Made by a program: the position numbers and the translations under genes. This document shows positions 1-13,825 of a DNA stretch of 64,000 nt, one piece after another. Under the pieces are notes generated by a model. The model made no database searches. It worked only from the letters and a program-made list of their open reading frames with translations, and was not told the DNA's origin. Each line of letters opens with the position of its first letter. Position 1 is the stretch's first letter. The stretch comes from Winslowiella toletana (lineage in GTDB: Bacteria; Pseudomonadota; Gammaproteobacteria; Enterobacterales; Enterobacteriaceae): assembly GCF_032164335.1 (NCBI RefSeq), contig NZ_CP134152.1:4588001-4652000 (forward strand). The letters run 5' to 3'.

Positions 1-338
1 ATCAGTATGCCCGAATGGTAATGTGCCATTCAGCTGCTGGCGGTGAAAACAGTTTTGCCGCCGGATTTGCCAGAGTCAGCCACCTCCCAGTCAAAGGCTA
101 TACCGGTAGAGTTGTCGCCAGAGAAGCGGTAAGCCCTTATTTGCGTCTACTGGAATCGGAGAATTACTCCACCGGGATGAAAATGTCGGTTGCCGATATG
201 AACCGCAGAATCAGACTTCAGTCAGCCGACGGATTCGAGCTGCTGAGTGTAATCAAAAATATGCCAACGCATCCTTATCTACCGGTCTATTTCGACGCTG
301 CGGGCATCCAGCTTGCGGGAGATTTTAAGAGGTTGTAA
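1..338 (+). CDS. 3' end of an unrecognised gene, possible cysteine-peptidase-like effector (partial)
   Basis: The frame is open through the left window edge and stops with TAA at 336-338, so about 112 codons of a longer protein are visible. The two Met codons at 15 and 21 have no clear ribosome site and are probably internal. I do not recognise the protein with certainty. The segment CHSAAGGENSFA, followed by a region ending PVKGYTGRV, resembles the catalytic-Cys strand of caspase-like (clan CD, C80-like) domains found in some toxins and effectors: a Cys-His-Ser/Gly-rich turn, then SFA, then a Gly-rich strand. The part after residue 40 is unlike anything I can name. The gene converges on aceK with only 18 bp between stop codons. 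E. coli has no homologue at this place. The peptidase idea is inference from a short motif. Confidence 0.5.
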   Translation, partial: QYARMVMCHSAAGGENSFAAGFARVSHLPVKGYTGRVVAREAVSPYLRLLESENYSTGMKMSVADMNRRIRLQSADGFELLSVIKNMPTHPYLPVYFDAAGIQLAGDFKRL

Positions 339-356
339 CCCGCAGCCGATAATGTT

Positions 357-2099
357 TCAGACATGTGCGCTTGCTACCGGCATATCACGCTGGCAAAAGC
401 GCTGGCGACGGCGATAGGCGAACACATCCTCAATATGGCCGTCGCGGATTCGTTGCTGTAGCGCACGCCAGTAATCGGCACAAAACAGATCGCTGTGCAT
501 CTCATCAAATAACGCCGCAATAGCCGGATCGCTACACAGATAGTGGCGAAACTCTTCCGGAAACACATCTTCCGGTGACACGCTATACCAGGGTTCAAGG
601 CTTAGCTCATCCTCCGGATAACGTGCCGGCGGAATATCGCGAAAATTCATTTCGGTCATATAACTAATTTCATCGTAATCGTAAAACACCACCCGCCCAT
701 GACGAGTGACACCGAAGTTTTTAAACAGCATATCGCCGGGAAAGATATTCGCCGCCGCCAGCTGTTTCACCGCATTGCCATACTCTTCAATTGCATCATG
801 GCGCTGCTGAGGATTGGCCTGCTCCAGCCAGATATTGAGTGGCGTCATCCGTCGCTCAATATACAGATGCTGAATAATCAGCATCTCGCCGCGTTGCTGC
901 AATTTTTCCGGCACTTCACGCTGTAACTCAGCCAGTAGCTCGACGCTAATGCGCGCTTTCTCAATGGCAAAATTTTCGAACTCCTGGGTATCTGCCATCC
1001 GCCCGACGCGGTCATGTTCTTTCACCAGCTGATAACACTGACGCACTCTGGCTGGCGTCACCTCTTTTTGCGGCGCAAAACGATCTTTTATTACCTTAAA
1101 TACCCGATCAAAACCCGGTAAGGTAAATACCAACATCACTAAGCCGCGTACTCCCGGTGCAATGACAAACTGCTCGCGGGTTGTCGCCATATATTGCAGA
1201 TATTCACGGTAGCTTTCGGTTTTGCCGTGCTTCTGGCAGCCAATTGCCATATACAGCTCGGCAGTGGTTTTGCCCGGCAATATTTCCCGCAGCCACTCCA
1301 CCAGTGCGGCAGGCAACGGGGCATACACCATAAAATAGGAGCGAGCGAAACCAAATACGATGCTGGCTTCACGTTTACGCGTCAGGCAGGTATCGATAAA
1401 CAGCTCGCCCGCGTCGCTGCGATGAATTGGCAGTAAAAATGCAAATACGCCTGACGGCAAACAGAGCCTGGCGACCAGCCACGCGGCCTTATTGCGATAG
1501 AAAAGTTCGTTGACTACTTTTAGCGTCGCTTGCTCCAGTTGCTGCACAGCAAAGTTCTGCTGCAGATGCGCAATGATATAGCCAATATCCCGCGATAAAT
1601 TCTGCCACGGCAAACGCAAAGGTAAGTCGCTCAGCAGACGATGCAGCATCGGCTGCCAACCCTTCACTGCGCTGAACTCTTTCGCCAGCGGGCGCGGAAC
1701 AGAGCGAAAACGACACGCTGGCTGAGAGCTGAAGATAAATAAGCGCTGCGGAGTCAGTGATTGATGATCAAATAAACGGCAATAGACTGAGTTAAAGAAG
1801 CTTTCTGCAATTTCAAAGCGTGGATAATCAGGCAGCAGATCGGTATAGATCGCTTTGATCCTTAGCAGGAAGTCCGCGTCGTAATCTTCTCCCGCGGTGA
1901 TGCAGCGTAACTGTTCAACCACCAGGCCGACGTGATGATCGTAGAGATGAATACGCGCCTTCATGGCCTGTTGTACCGCTAACCAGTCAGCCTGCTCAAA
2001 GCGCTGTTGTGCCCCGGCAGTAATCTCCAGAAAGCGGCCATATTGCGCATCGAAACCCTGCAAAATGGTTTGCGCAATCAGCTTTTCGATTTGTGGCAT
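357..2099 (-). CDS. aceK: Isocitrate dehydrogenase kinase/phosphatase
   Basis: 580 aa, close to the 578 aa E. coli enzyme and similar along its whole length. AceK phosphorylates isocitrate dehydrogenase on acetate or fatty acids, which throttles the TCA cycle and sends isocitrate into the glyoxylate shunt; it also removes the phosphate. The N-terminal half is the regulatory domain. The C-terminal half is a protein-kinase-like domain. The block GDMLFKNFG...VVFYDYDEI, around residues 455-477, carries the Asp/Lys/Asp residues used in both activities. It is the last gene of aceBAK and starts 48 bp after the aceA stop. ATG at 2099 opens with [10 protein letters not shown], matching the family N-terminus. 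Function is family knowledge; the assignment is firm. Confidence 0.97.
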   Translation of the reverse strand: MPQIEKLIAQTILQGFDAQYGRFLEITAGAQQRFEQADWLAVQQAMKARIHLYDHHVGLVVEQLRCITAGEDYDADFLLRIKAIYTDLLPDYPRFEIAESFFNSVYCRLFDHQSLTPQRLFIFSSQPACRFRSVPRPLAKEFSAVKGWQPMLHRLLSDLPLRLPWQNLSRDIGYIIAHLQQNFAVQQLEQATLKVVNELFYRNKAAWLVARLCLPSGVFAFLLPIHRSDAGELFIDTCLTRKREASIVFGFARSYFMVYAPLPAALVEWLREILPGKTTAELYMAIGCQKHGKTESYREYLQYMATTREQFVIAPGVRGLVMLVFTLPGFDRVFKVIKDRFAPQKEVTPARVRQCYQLVKEHDRVGRMADTQEFENFAIEKARISVELLAELQREVPEKLQQRGEMLIIQHLYIERRMTPLNIWLEQANPQQRHDAIEEYGNAVKQLAAANIFPGDMLFKNFGVTRHGRVVFYDYDEISYMTEMNFRDIPPARYPEDELSLEPWYSVSPEDVFPEEFRHYLCSDPAIAALFDEMHSDLFCADYWRALQQRIRDGHIEDVFAYRRRQRFCQRDMPVASAHV

Positions 2100-2147
2100 A
2101 GCACGCCCTCCACGCGGGCAGCGAGAACGCTGCCCGGCGTCAAATCT

Positions 2148-3458
2148 TTAATGGTTAAACTGCTGCTCTTCGGTGGAACCCGTCAGCGCGGTAACCGACG
2201 AAGCCCCCCCCTGAATAATGGTGGTGACGCTGTCGAAATAGCCGGTGCCGACTTCCTGTTGATGCGAGGAGAAGGTGTAGCCCTGTTTAATCGCCGCAAA
2301 CTCAGGCTGTTGCACCTTTTCGACGTAATGTCGCATTCCCTCACCCTGCGCATAAGCCTGTGCCAGATCGAACATGTTGAACCACATGCTGTGAATGCCT
2401 GCCAGCGTGATAAATTGATATTTGTAGCCCATATCAGCCAGCGCCTGCTGAAAGCGGGCGATGGTGCTGTCATCGAGATTCTTCTTCCAGTTAAATGAAG
2501 GTGAGCAGTTATAGGCTAGCAGTTTTCCGGGGAATTTTGCATGGATGGCGTCGGCAAAGCGCTGCGCCAAATGCAGATCCGGCGTCGAGGTTTCGCACCA
2601 CAGCACATCGGCATACGGTGCGTAGGCCAGTCCACGGCTGATGGCCTGTTCCACGCCAGCCCGGGTACGGAAGAAGCCCTCATGCGTACGCTCGCCGGTG
2701 ATAAATTCGCGATCGTATTCATCGCAATCTGAGGTAATCAGATCGGCAGCATCGGCATCCGTACGGGCAATCAATACCGTCGGCACGTCCATTACATCGG
2801 CCGCCAGACGCGCCGCCACCAGTTTCTGAATCGCCTCCTGCGTTGGCACCAGCACCTTTCCGCCCATATGACCGCACTTTTTCACCGAGGCCAGCTGATC
2901 CTCAAAATGTACTCCCGCCGCACCAGCGCTGATCATCGATTTCATCAGCTCAAAAGCATTCAGCACGCCGCCAAAACCGGCTTCAGCGTCGGCGACAATG
3001 GGCAGAAAGTAATCGACGTGGCGCGCATCGCCCGGTTCAATATTGTTGGCCCACTGAATCTGGTCGGCTCGCTGAAAGCTGTTATTAATTCGCTCGACAA
3101 CTGACGGTACTGAATTCGCCGGATAGAGCGACTGATCGGGATACATACTGGCAGCCAGATTGGCATCCGCCGCCACCTGCCAGCCGGAAAGATAGATTGC
3201 TTCAATTCCCGCTTTTGCCTGTTGCAACGCCTGGCCACCGGTCAGCGCTCCCAGGCTATTGATATATCCCTTCTTCGCGCCGCCGTTAAGCAGCGACCAC
3301 AATTTTTCTGCTCCTTGCTGCGCCAGCGTACAGGCCGGATTAACCGAACCGCGCAGTTTCACTACTTCCGCCGCGCTGTACGGACGGGTGATGCCTTCCC
3401 AGCGTGCATTGCGCCAGTTTTGTTCTGTCTGCTGAATCTGTTGGGTACGTGAGGTCAT
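2148..3458 (-). CDS. aceA: Isocitrate lyase
   Basis: 436 aa (E. coli 434). It cleaves isocitrate to succinate and glyoxylate, the first step of the glyoxylate shunt, in the cytoplasm. The catalytic signature KKCGH is at residues 193-197 with the active-site Cys at 195. The metal-binding DAEAGFGG segment lies near residue 157 and the conserved SPSFNW motif is in the C-terminal third. Middle gene of aceBAK, 32 bp after aceB, with the spacing of a single transcript. The start [10 protein letters not shown] is preceded by an AGGAG-type ribosome site (plus-strand ctcct at 3469-3473). Nothing unusual in length or active site. Confidence 0.98.
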   Translation of the reverse strand: MTSRTQQIQQTEQNWRNARWEGITRPYSAAEVVKLRGSVNPACTLAQQGAEKLWSLLNGGAKKGYINSLGALTGGQALQQAKAGIEAIYLSGWQVAADANLAASMYPDQSLYPANSVPSVVERINNSFQRADQIQWANNIEPGDARHVDYFLPIVADAEAGFGGVLNAFELMKSMISAGAAGVHFEDQLASVKKCGHMGGKVLVPTQEAIQKLVAARLAADVMDVPTVLIARTDADAADLITSDCDEYDREFITGERTHEGFFRTRAGVEQAISRGLAYAPYADVLWCETSTPDLHLAQRFADAIHAKFPGKLLAYNCSPSFNWKKNLDDSTIARFQQALADMGYKYQFITLAGIHSMWFNMFDLAQAYAQGEGMRHYVEKVQQPEFAAIKQGYTFSSHQQEVGTGYFDSVTTIIQGGASSVTALTGSTEEQQFNH

Positions 3459-3490
3459 AGCAGATACTCCTGTTTATTAAGGAATAAAGT

Positions 3491-5089
3491 TCAGGGAATC
3501 AGGCGGTAGCCTGGCAGCGTCAAAAACTCTACCAGTTCAGGTTCGGTTGTGATGCGCTCCATCAGGCGCGCGGCCTCATCAAAGCGTCCCTGGCTGAAGC
3601 GCTGCTCACCCAGCTCTTCCTGAATCACCTGCATCTCTTCTGCCAGCATTTTGCTGAACAAGCTGGCGGTTACTGGCTGGCCATCTTCCAGCGTTTTCTG
3701 ATGATGTATCCATTGCCAGATTGAGGTTCGCGAGATTTCTGCCGTTGCGGCATCTTCCATCAAGCCATAGATTGGCACGCAGCCATTACCGGAGATCCAG
3801 GCTTCGATGTACTGTACCGCCACGCGAATATTGGCGCGCATTCCTGCCTCGGTGCGTTTTCCCGCACAGGGTTCCAGCAACTGTTCAGCAGTGATCGGCG
3901 CATCGTTTTCACGCAGTACATCCAGCTGATTCGGTTTATCACCCAATGCCTGGTTAAAGACCGCCATAACACTATCGGCCAGCCCAGGATGCGCGATCCA
4001 GGTGCCGTCGTGACCGTTCTCAGCTTCACGCTGTTTATCAGCCCGCACTTTATTCAGCACCCAGTTATTACGCTCAGTCTCCTTACTGGGAATAAATGCC
4101 GCCATTCCCCCCATGGCAAAGGCTCCGCGTCGGTGGCAGGTTTTAATCAACAGTCGCGAATAGGCATCAAGGAAACCCTGATCCATCGTGACCGACTGGC
4201 GATCCGGCAATACGCGATCCGGATGATTTTTCAGGGTTTTGATATAGCTGAAGATGTAATCCCAACGGCCGCAGTTCAGCCCAACAATATGATCGCGCAG
4301 GTGAAAGAGGATCTCGTCCATCTGGAACACCGCTGGCAGCGTTTCAATTAACAGCGTGGCTTTAATTGTGCCGCGCGGCAGATCAAAACGATCCTCGGCA
4401 AAGCTGAATACCTCACTCCACCAGGCTGCTTCCTGGAAAGACTGGGTTTTCGGCAGATAGAAATAGGGGCCGCTCCCTTTTGCCAGCAAAGCATCGACGT
4501 TATGAAAGAAATAGAGCGCAAAATCAAACAGGCTGGCAGGGATCGCTTCACCACGCCAGTTAACGTGTTTCTCCGGCAGATGCAGACCGCGAACCCGGCA
4601 AATCAGCACCGCCGGATTGGGCTTCAGCTGATAAATTTTGCCCGCTTCATTGCTGTAACTGATGGAACCGTTCACCGCATCGCGAAGGTTAATTTGTCCG
4701 GCGATCACTTTTTCCCATGACGGGGCCAGTGAATCTTCGAAATCTGCCATAAATACATTCACATTGGCATTCAGCGCATTGATCACCATTTTGCGCTCTA
4801 CCGGGCCGGTGATCTCAACGCGACGATCCTGCAAATCAGTCGGTATCCCGCGGATTCTCCAGTTATCTTTTTTAATGGAATCCGTTTCCGAAATAAATCC
4901 AGGCAGCTCACCGCGATCGATTTTACCTTGCACCAGCCTGCGTTCAGCCAGTAATTCATTGCGGCGTGGCGTAAAGCGCCTGACCAGTTCGCTGAGAAAA
5001 TCGACGGCATCATCAGTTAAAATCTGCTGTTCCGCTCTGCCAAAAGGCTGGCTGAATGCCAGTTCGGTGCTGATTGCTTGTTGTGTCAT
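3491..5089 (-). CDS. aceB: Malate synthase A
   Basis: 532 aa from ATG at 5089. It condenses glyoxylate with acetyl-CoA to give malate, the second glyoxylate-shunt step. I chose the MTQQAIS start because AGGAGAGGGTGAG lies just upstream. An in-frame ATG eight codons earlier (5113) has no ribosome site and would add residues absent from the E. coli protein (533 aa). The malate synthase signature with RGTIKATLLIETLPA is in the middle of the chain, and the AceB-type N-terminal block with RIRGIPTDLQDRRVEITGP is intact. First gene of aceBAK, so it sits nearest the promoter. Confidence 0.97.
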   Translation of the reverse strand: MTQQAISTELAFSQPFGRAEQQILTDDAVDFLSELVRRFTPRRNELLAERRLVQGKIDRGELPGFISETDSIKKDNWRIRGIPTDLQDRRVEITGPVERKMVINALNANVNVFMADFEDSLAPSWEKVIAGQINLRDAVNGSISYSNEAGKIYQLKPNPAVLICRVRGLHLPEKHVNWRGEAIPASLFDFALYFFHNVDALLAKGSGPYFYLPKTQSFQEAAWWSEVFSFAEDRFDLPRGTIKATLLIETLPAVFQMDEILFHLRDHIVGLNCGRWDYIFSYIKTLKNHPDRVLPDRQSVTMDQGFLDAYSRLLIKTCHRRGAFAMGGMAAFIPSKETERNNWVLNKVRADKQREAENGHDGTWIAHPGLADSVMAVFNQALGDKPNQLDVLRENDAPITAEQLLEPCAGKRTEAGMRANIRVAVQYIEAWISGNGCVPIYGLMEDAATAEISRTSIWQWIHHQKTLEDGQPVTASLFSKMLAEEMQVIQEELGEQRFSQGRFDEAARLMERITTEPELVEFLTLPGYRLIP

Positions 5090-5399
5090 GCTCACCCTCT
5101 CCTGTTTGATCATCTGAGCCGCATTGCGATCGATAAACCAATCTTTGCACTGATGGTTTTTTGACCCGCAGGATCAAATAATAATCAGATAACTTTTAAA
5201 ATCAAAAGCTATTTCCATTTTTGTAATCGAATGCATTTAACAGCATGATAAATAAGTGGTTAAAGTTTAAGCGTGAGAGGAATTGGTTTTCATCTGGTTT
5301 TAAGACGGAAAAAAGCAGCAGCGGTGTGTTGTAAACCGGAAGGAGGTGTGGAGGGATGTTCAGAAAACGGGCCGAAAAGGCTCGGCCCGCTACAGCAGA
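5090..5399 (-). promoter_or_regulatory. aceB upstream region / metA 3' flank
   Basis: 310 bp without a gene. The part next to aceB (about 5160-5260) is AT-rich, as expected for a promoter. It contains one TGGAAAT half-site on the minus strand (plus 5211-5217 atttcca) resembling half of the E. coli IclR box TGGAAATNATTTCCA. I do not see the full palindrome, so IclR control is only a possibility. The distal end holds the metA terminator. Confidence 0.4.
5364..5389 (-). terminator. metA intrinsic terminator
   Basis: Eight-base-pair GC-rich hairpin (CGGGCCGA / TCGGCCCG, loop of 6), followed in the metA direction by TTTTC. It begins about 10 nt after the metA stop codon. Confidence 0.85.
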
Positions 5400-6329
5400 T
5401 TATTCCAGCGTTGGATTCATATGGCGCAGATCAAACGGTGTGATTTGATAGACATAATAGTTAAGCCAGTTGGTAAACAGCAGATTACCATGGCTACGCC
5501 AGCTGGCACGCGGCGGCAGTTCAGGATTGTTATGCGGGAAGTAATTAAACGGCACTTCCGGATTAAGCCCTGCATCAAAATCACGATGATATTCACCCGA
5601 CAGAGTCAGTGCATCATATTCGGGATGGCCGGTAACAAACGCCAGACGCTTATCCTTACTGGCGAACAGGTAGGCTCCCGTCTGCTCAGATTCGGCAAAA
5701 ATTTCCAGATCGGTGTAATCCCGTAATAGCTGCGTAGGAAAATCCGCATAGCGCGAGTGGGGTGCGAGGAAATTATCATCAAAACCACGCGTCAGTAGCG
5801 CATGTGGGTGTAGCGTCTGATGTTCATATACTCCCGACAGTTTGGTTTCTCGCGTCTGTTTCGGGATGCCATACAGAATGTTTAATGCTGCCTGCACCGC
5901 CCAACAGACAAACAGTGTCGAAGTGACATGCTCTTTTGCCCAGTGCAACACCCTTTGAATCTGTGGCCAGTATGCCACATCGTTAAAATCTACCAGACCT
6001 AACGGTGCGCCCGTGACGATCAGTCCATCAAAATTATCGTGCTGGATATCTTCAAAATTACAGTAGAAATTATTGAGGTGCTCACTGGGGGTATTACGCG
6101 ACTCACGGCTGTCGATACGCAGCAACTGGATATCGATTTGCAGCGGTGAATTAGAAAGCAGGCGTAAAAACTGGTTCTCAGTCTCAATCTTTTTCGGCAT
6201 CAGATTTAACACCAGCACCTTTAACGGACGGATTTCCTGAGTGCTTGCACGTGAAGATGCCATGACAAAGACATTCTCATTGCGCAAAAAACTCACGGCT
6301 GGTAATTCATCGGGTACCCTGATTGGCAT
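5400..6329 (-). CDS. metA: Homoserine O-succinyltransferase
   Basis: 309 aa, identical in length to E. coli MetA. It transfers succinyl from succinyl-CoA to homoserine, the committed step of methionine synthesis. The acyl-enzyme Cys is at residue 142 ([10 protein letters not shown]). The catalytic His235 and Glu237 lie in TGHPEYD. The homoserine-specificity region [11 protein letters not shown] is present. It is a single-gene unit with its own terminator and tandem MetJ boxes upstream. It sits between the aceBAK promoter and an rRNA operon, as metA does next to rrnE in E. coli. Start [10 protein letters not shown] is the family start. Confidence 0.97.
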   Translation of the reverse strand: MPIRVPDELPAVSFLRNENVFVMASSRASTQEIRPLKVLVLNLMPKKIETENQFLRLLSNSPLQIDIQLLRIDSRESRNTPSEHLNNFYCNFEDIQHDNFDGLIVTGAPLGLVDFNDVAYWPQIQRVLHWAKEHVTSTLFVCWAVQAALNILYGIPKQTRETKLSGVYEHQTLHPHALLTRGFDDNFLAPHSRYADFPTQLLRDYTDLEIFAESEQTGAYLFASKDKRLAFVTGHPEYDALTLSGEYHRDFDAGLNPEVPFNYFPHNNPELPPRASWRSHGNLLFTNWLNYYVYQITPFDLRHMNPTLE

Positions 6330-6347
6330 AACCTGCTTTCCTCACAC

Positions 6348-6379
6348 ATACGTTTAAACGTTTAGACATCCAGATGCCT
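6348..6379 (-). promoter_or_regulatory. MetJ operator, four tandem met boxes
   Basis: Read on the plus strand, four contiguous 8-mers ATACGTTT, AAACGTTT, AGACATCC and AGATGCCT each match the met box AGACGTCT at six of eight positions. They lie 19-50 bp upstream of the metA start. MetJ with S-adenosylmethionine binds such tandem arrays, so metA is very likely SAM-repressed here. The boxes are seen; regulation is inferred. Confidence 0.8.
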
Positions 6380-6490
6380 GAAGATAGCGTTTTGTCATGC
6401 AAAAGTCGAGAGATGATACGATAGTTGAAAATGTTTCACCTGTAATAGCGTGAAGTGACCTGTCAGGAGGTTTTTCGGGGCTTTAAACGC

Positions 6491-6516
6491 AAAAAACCCC
6501 AGCTTACGCTGGGGTT
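6491..6516 (-). terminator. rRNA operon 1 terminator
   Basis: Hairpin AACCCCAGC-TTAC-GCTGGGGTT just downstream of 5S, followed in the transcript by a T-run (plus-strand aaaaaa from 6491). The same terminator, with a slightly longer stem, ends operon 2. Confidence 0.9.
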
Positions 6517-6527
6517 ATCGCAATTTG

Positions 6528-6647
6528 ATGCCTGGCAGTTCCCTACTCTCGCATGGGGAGACCCCACACTACCATCGGCGCTACGGCGTTTCACTTCTGA
6601 GTTCGGCATGGGGTCAGGTGGGACCACCGCGCTAAAGCCGCCAGGCA
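6528..6647 (-). rRNA. rrf: 5S ribosomal RNA (operon 1)
   Basis: 120 nt, with the 5' TGCCTGGCGGC and 3' CTGCCAGGCAT ends that pair to form helix I. The sequence is close to the E. coli 5S. It is the last product of operon 1. Confidence 0.97.
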
Positions 6648-6757
6648 AATTCTGTTATCCGCGCCGCCCTGCGGGCCACGCGAATCAATCCGTTTCGAAC
6701 AAGCTGAATATTGATGGTTCTCTCACATCACAACCACCAAAACACTTCTGGCGTTGT

Positions 6758-9666
<2,909 letters not shown>

Positions 9667-9790
9667 TCACAACCCACAAGTGTTTCCACTGCGGTTGCAA
9701 GCATTTGAGAGACTCGAACACATCGCGATTCATTTCTTATTACGGAGAAATGAGACGACGCGTCGTTTCAATTTTCAGCTTGTTCCGGAT

Positions 9791-9802
9791 TGTTAAAGAG
9801 CA
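9791..9802 (-). promoter_or_regulatory. boxA antitermination element in the 16S-23S spacer (operon 1)
   Basis: TGCTCTTTAACA on the minus strand between tRNA-Glu and 23S, identical to the E. coli rrn boxA recognised by NusB/S10 for antitermination. Confidence 0.85.
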
Positions 9803-9875
9803 ATATCTTAAAACCTGACTCGAAAGTCAGCTTTAAGATATTTTCAGCGACACCTTTCACCTGTCACCAAGCAAG

Positions 9876-9950
9876 TGGCGTCCCCTAGGGGATTCGAACC
9901 CCTGTTGCCGCCGTGAAAGGGCGGAGTCCTAACCGCTAGACGAAGGGGAC
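9876..9950 (-). tRNA. tRNA-Glu (UUC), operon 1 spacer
   Basis: 75 nt including encoded CCA. The anticodon loop CTTTCAC gives anticodon UUC. The anticodon stem CCGCC/GGCGG is fully paired and the T-arm is GTTCGAATC. The D-arm contains TAGCGGTTAGG, one base shorter than the TAGAGGCCCAGG D-arm of the copy in operon 2. A Glu spacer tRNA is the arrangement of E. coli rrnB, rrnC, rrnE and rrnG. Confidence 0.95.
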
Positions 9951-9994
9951 ACGGGGTGTCGCGACTTCGCAGGCGCCTTGCTCATTACTTTTTC

Positions 9995-10017
9995 ATCAGA
10001 CAATCTGTGTGGGCACT
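9995..10017 (-). other. 16S 3' processing-stem strand (operon 1)
   Basis: These 23 nt are perfectly complementary to 11700-11722 in the leader. The two strands form the long duplex around 16S that RNase III cuts in enteric bacteria. The pairing is seen directly; processing is family knowledge. Confidence 0.8.
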
Positions 10018-10038
10018 ACGCGGGTATCTTCACATAGG

Positions 10039-11580
<1,542 letters not shown>

Positions 11581-11699
11581 AAAAAGCTTGATGCTCAAAG
11601 AATTAAAACTGTTATTCGTAATGAATATAGTAGTCACTCTTGAGACTTGATATTTCAAATTTTTTCCATCCGAGGATGGTTTGCGATATCAACCCTGCG

Positions 11700-11738
11700 A
11701 GTGCCCACACAGATTGTCTGATAAATTGTTAAAGAGCA
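11700..11738 (-). promoter_or_regulatory. rRNA leader of operon 1: boxA and 5' processing strand
   Basis: boxA TGCTCTTTAACA is on the minus strand at 11727-11738, followed by the strand (11700-11722) that pairs with 9995-10017 to enclose 16S. This is the standard enteric rrn leader layout for Nus-factor antitermination. Confidence 0.85.
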
Positions 11739-11777
11739 GTGCAATCAGCGATTTGGCTTGCTGTTGCGAGGTGGCGT

Positions 11778-11805
11778 ATATTACGCTTTCCTCCTTCAGA
11801 GTCAA
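11778..11805 (-). promoter_or_regulatory. rrn P2 promoter (operon 1)
   Basis: Minus strand TTGACT at 11800-11805, 16-bp spacer, TAATAT at 11778-11783. The same sequence is present in operon 2. Confidence 0.85.
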
Positions 11806-11900
11806 CCTCTTTTTCAGAAGTTTTTCTCCGGCGGTTCAGAACTTCCTGAACCTCTCAACACCGTGGCTGGTAAGCCGTTGTTCCGTGTCGATGGAGGCGC

Positions 11901-11928
11901 ATTATAGGGAGTTCTCCGCAGGCCGCAA
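11901..11928 (-). promoter_or_regulatory. rrn P1 promoter (operon 1)
   Basis: Minus strand TATAAT at 11901-11906 followed by GCGCCTCC (GC-rich discriminator), with a 16-bp spacer to TTGCGG at 11923-11928. The -10 and downstream part equal those of operon 2, but the -35 is weaker than the TTGTCA there. Confidence 0.8.
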
Positions 11929-12214
11929 CAGGTAAATTGCGATAAATTAACTGTTTGCTGCAATCCCCAGCAAAAGGCCACCTTATACGTGGTTATGCAC
12001 AAACTTATCCACATTCATTATCGGGCGGAAATTTTGACGAGCATCACGCAAACGTTTTCGCTACAATGCCGGGCGACGTAACGGGCTCTCCTTTTGGGGC
12101 GTTACCTGAAACTTATCTTCTCTCCCTCTATATATAGAGAGAAAGCTAAGCTTGATGTAACGCTGTTTCATTACCCCAAGTCATTGCGAACCAAAGCCAA
12201 GGGATATAACCACC
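11929..12214. other. Divergent control region between rrn P1 and purH
   Basis: Contains the upstream activating stretch of rrn P1 on the left and the purH promoter with its PurR operator on the right. A TATATATAGAGAG tract at 12130-12142 lies in the purH leader. No coding frame is convincing here. Confidence 0.6.
12046..12067 (+). promoter_or_regulatory. PurR operator and -10 element of purHD
   Basis: ACGCAAACGTTTTCGC at 12046-12061 matches the PurR consensus ACGCAAACGTTTNCNT at nearly every position and abuts a TACAAT -10-like hexamer (12062-12067). This fits repression of purHD by PurR with hypoxanthine or guanine, as in E. coli. Confidence 0.85.
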
Positions 12215-13804
12215 ATGCAACAACCTCGTCCTCTACGCCGCGCGCTGCTCAGCGTGTCTGATAAAGCCGGTATCCTTGAATTTGCCCAGGCGCTCTCCAG
12301 CCGTGGTGTTGAACTACTCTCCACCGGAGGCACTGCTCGCCTGTTGGCTGATGCGGACCTGCCAGTGACCGAAGTATCGGATTACACCGGTTTCCCTGAA
12401 ATGATGGATGGACGCGTCAAAACGCTGCACCCGAAAGTACACGGTGGCATTCTCGGTCGCCGCGGTCAGGATGATGCGATTATGGCGCAGCATGACATCT
12501 CCCCTATCGACATGGTGGTCGTCAATCTTTATCCGTTTGCTGAAACCGTGGCCCGCGAAGGTTGTTCACTGGAAGATGCGGTAGAGAATATCGATATCGG
12601 CGGCCCGACGATGGTGCGCTCCGCCGCCAAGAACCATAAAGATGTGGCGATCGTTGTAAACAGCAGTGACTACAGCGCGATCGTTGCCGAGCTGGATGCC
12701 AACGAAAACTCCCTGACGCTGGAAACGCGCTTCGACCTGGCAATCAAAGCCTTCGAACACACAGCCGCCTATGACAGCATGATCGCCAACTACTTCGGTA
12801 GCCTGGTACCGGCTTATCACGGCGAGTCCCGTGAGCCAGCTGGCCGCTTCCCGCGTACGTTAAACCTGAACTTCATTAAGAAGCAGGATATGCGTTACGG
12901 TGAAAACAGCCACCAGGATGCTGCCTTCTATATAGAAGAGAAGATCGCTGAAGCTTCGGTAGCCACTGCACAGCAGTTACAGGGCAAAGCGCTCTCTTAT
13001 AACAACATCGCTGATACCGATGCCGCACTGGAATGCGTTAAAGAATTTAGCGAGCCGGCCTGCGTGATCGTCAAGCATGCTAACCCGTGCGGTGTGGCGG
13101 TGGGTGATGCGATCCTCGATGCTTACGAGCGTGCTTACAAAACCGACCCGACTTCAGCATTCGGCGGCATTATTGCTTTTAACCGCGAACTGGACGAAGC
13201 GACCGCGCAGGCGATCATCAGCCGCCAGTTTGTTGAAGTGATTATTGCTCCTTCCGCCAGCGAAGCCGCGCTGAAAATCACCGCAGCTAAACAGAATGTA
13301 CGCGTGCTGACCTGCGGCCAGTGGCAGCAGCGTCAAAAAGGGCTGGATTTCAAACGCGTTAATGGTGGCTTACTGGTGCAGGACCGCGATCTCGGAATGG
13401 TCGATGAGAGCCAGCTGCGCGTAGTCAGCCAGCGTCAGCCAAGCGAACATGAGCTGCGTGATGCGCTGTTCTGCTGGAAAGTTGCGAAATTCGTTAAGTC
13501 CAACGCCATCGTGTATGCCAGCAACAATATGACCATTGGCATTGGTGCTGGCCAGATGAGCCGCGTCTACTCAGCGAAAATTGCCGGTATTAAAGCCGCA
13601 GACGAAGGTCTGGAAGTGAAAGGCTGCGCGATGGCTTCCGACGCCTTCTTCCCGTTCCGCGATGGTATTGACGCTGCCGCCGCCGTTGGCGTTAGCTGTG
13701 TTATTCAGCCGGGCGGTTCGATTCGTGATGACGAAGTGATTGCCGCAGCCAACGAGCATGGTATTGCGATGATCTTTACCGACATGCGCCATTTCCGCCA
13801 TTAA
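12215..13804 (+). CDS. purH: Bifunctional AICAR transformylase / IMP cyclohydrolase
   Basis: 529 aa, the same length as the E. coli protein. It performs the last two steps to IMP: formylation of AICAR with 10-formyl-THF, then ring closure. The N-terminal about 200 residues form the MGS-like cyclohydrolase domain (STGGT and the [14 protein letters not shown] block). The C-terminal transformylase domain holds the catalytic KHANPCG at residues 287-293. The start is preceded by AAGGGATATAACCACC. First gene of purHD behind a PurR operator; purD follows 21 bp after the stop. Confidence 0.98.
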   Translation: MQQPRPLRRALLSVSDKAGILEFAQALSSRGVELLSTGGTARLLADADLPVTEVSDYTGFPEMMDGRVKTLHPKVHGGILGRRGQDDAIMAQHDISPIDMVVVNLYPFAETVAREGCSLEDAVENIDIGGPTMVRSAAKNHKDVAIVVNSSDYSAIVAELDANENSLTLETRFDLAIKAFEHTAAYDSMIANYFGSLVPAYHGESREPAGRFPRTLNLNFIKKQDMRYGENSHQDAAFYIEEKIAEASVATAQQLQGKALSYNNIADTDAALECVKEFSEPACVIVKHANPCGVAVGDAILDAYERAYKTDPTSAFGGIIAFNRELDEATAQAIISRQFVEVIIAPSASEAALKITAAKQNVRVLTCGQWQQRQKGLDFKRVNGGLLVQDRDLGMVDESQLRVVSQRQPSEHELRDALFCWKVAKFVKSNAIVYASNNMTIGIGAGQMSRVYSAKIAGIKAADEGLEVKGCAMASDAFFPFRDGIDAAAAVGVSCVIQPGGSIRDDEVIAAANEHGIAMIFTDMRHFRH

Positions 13805-13825
13805 TCGTCCTCTGGAGAATTTGTG

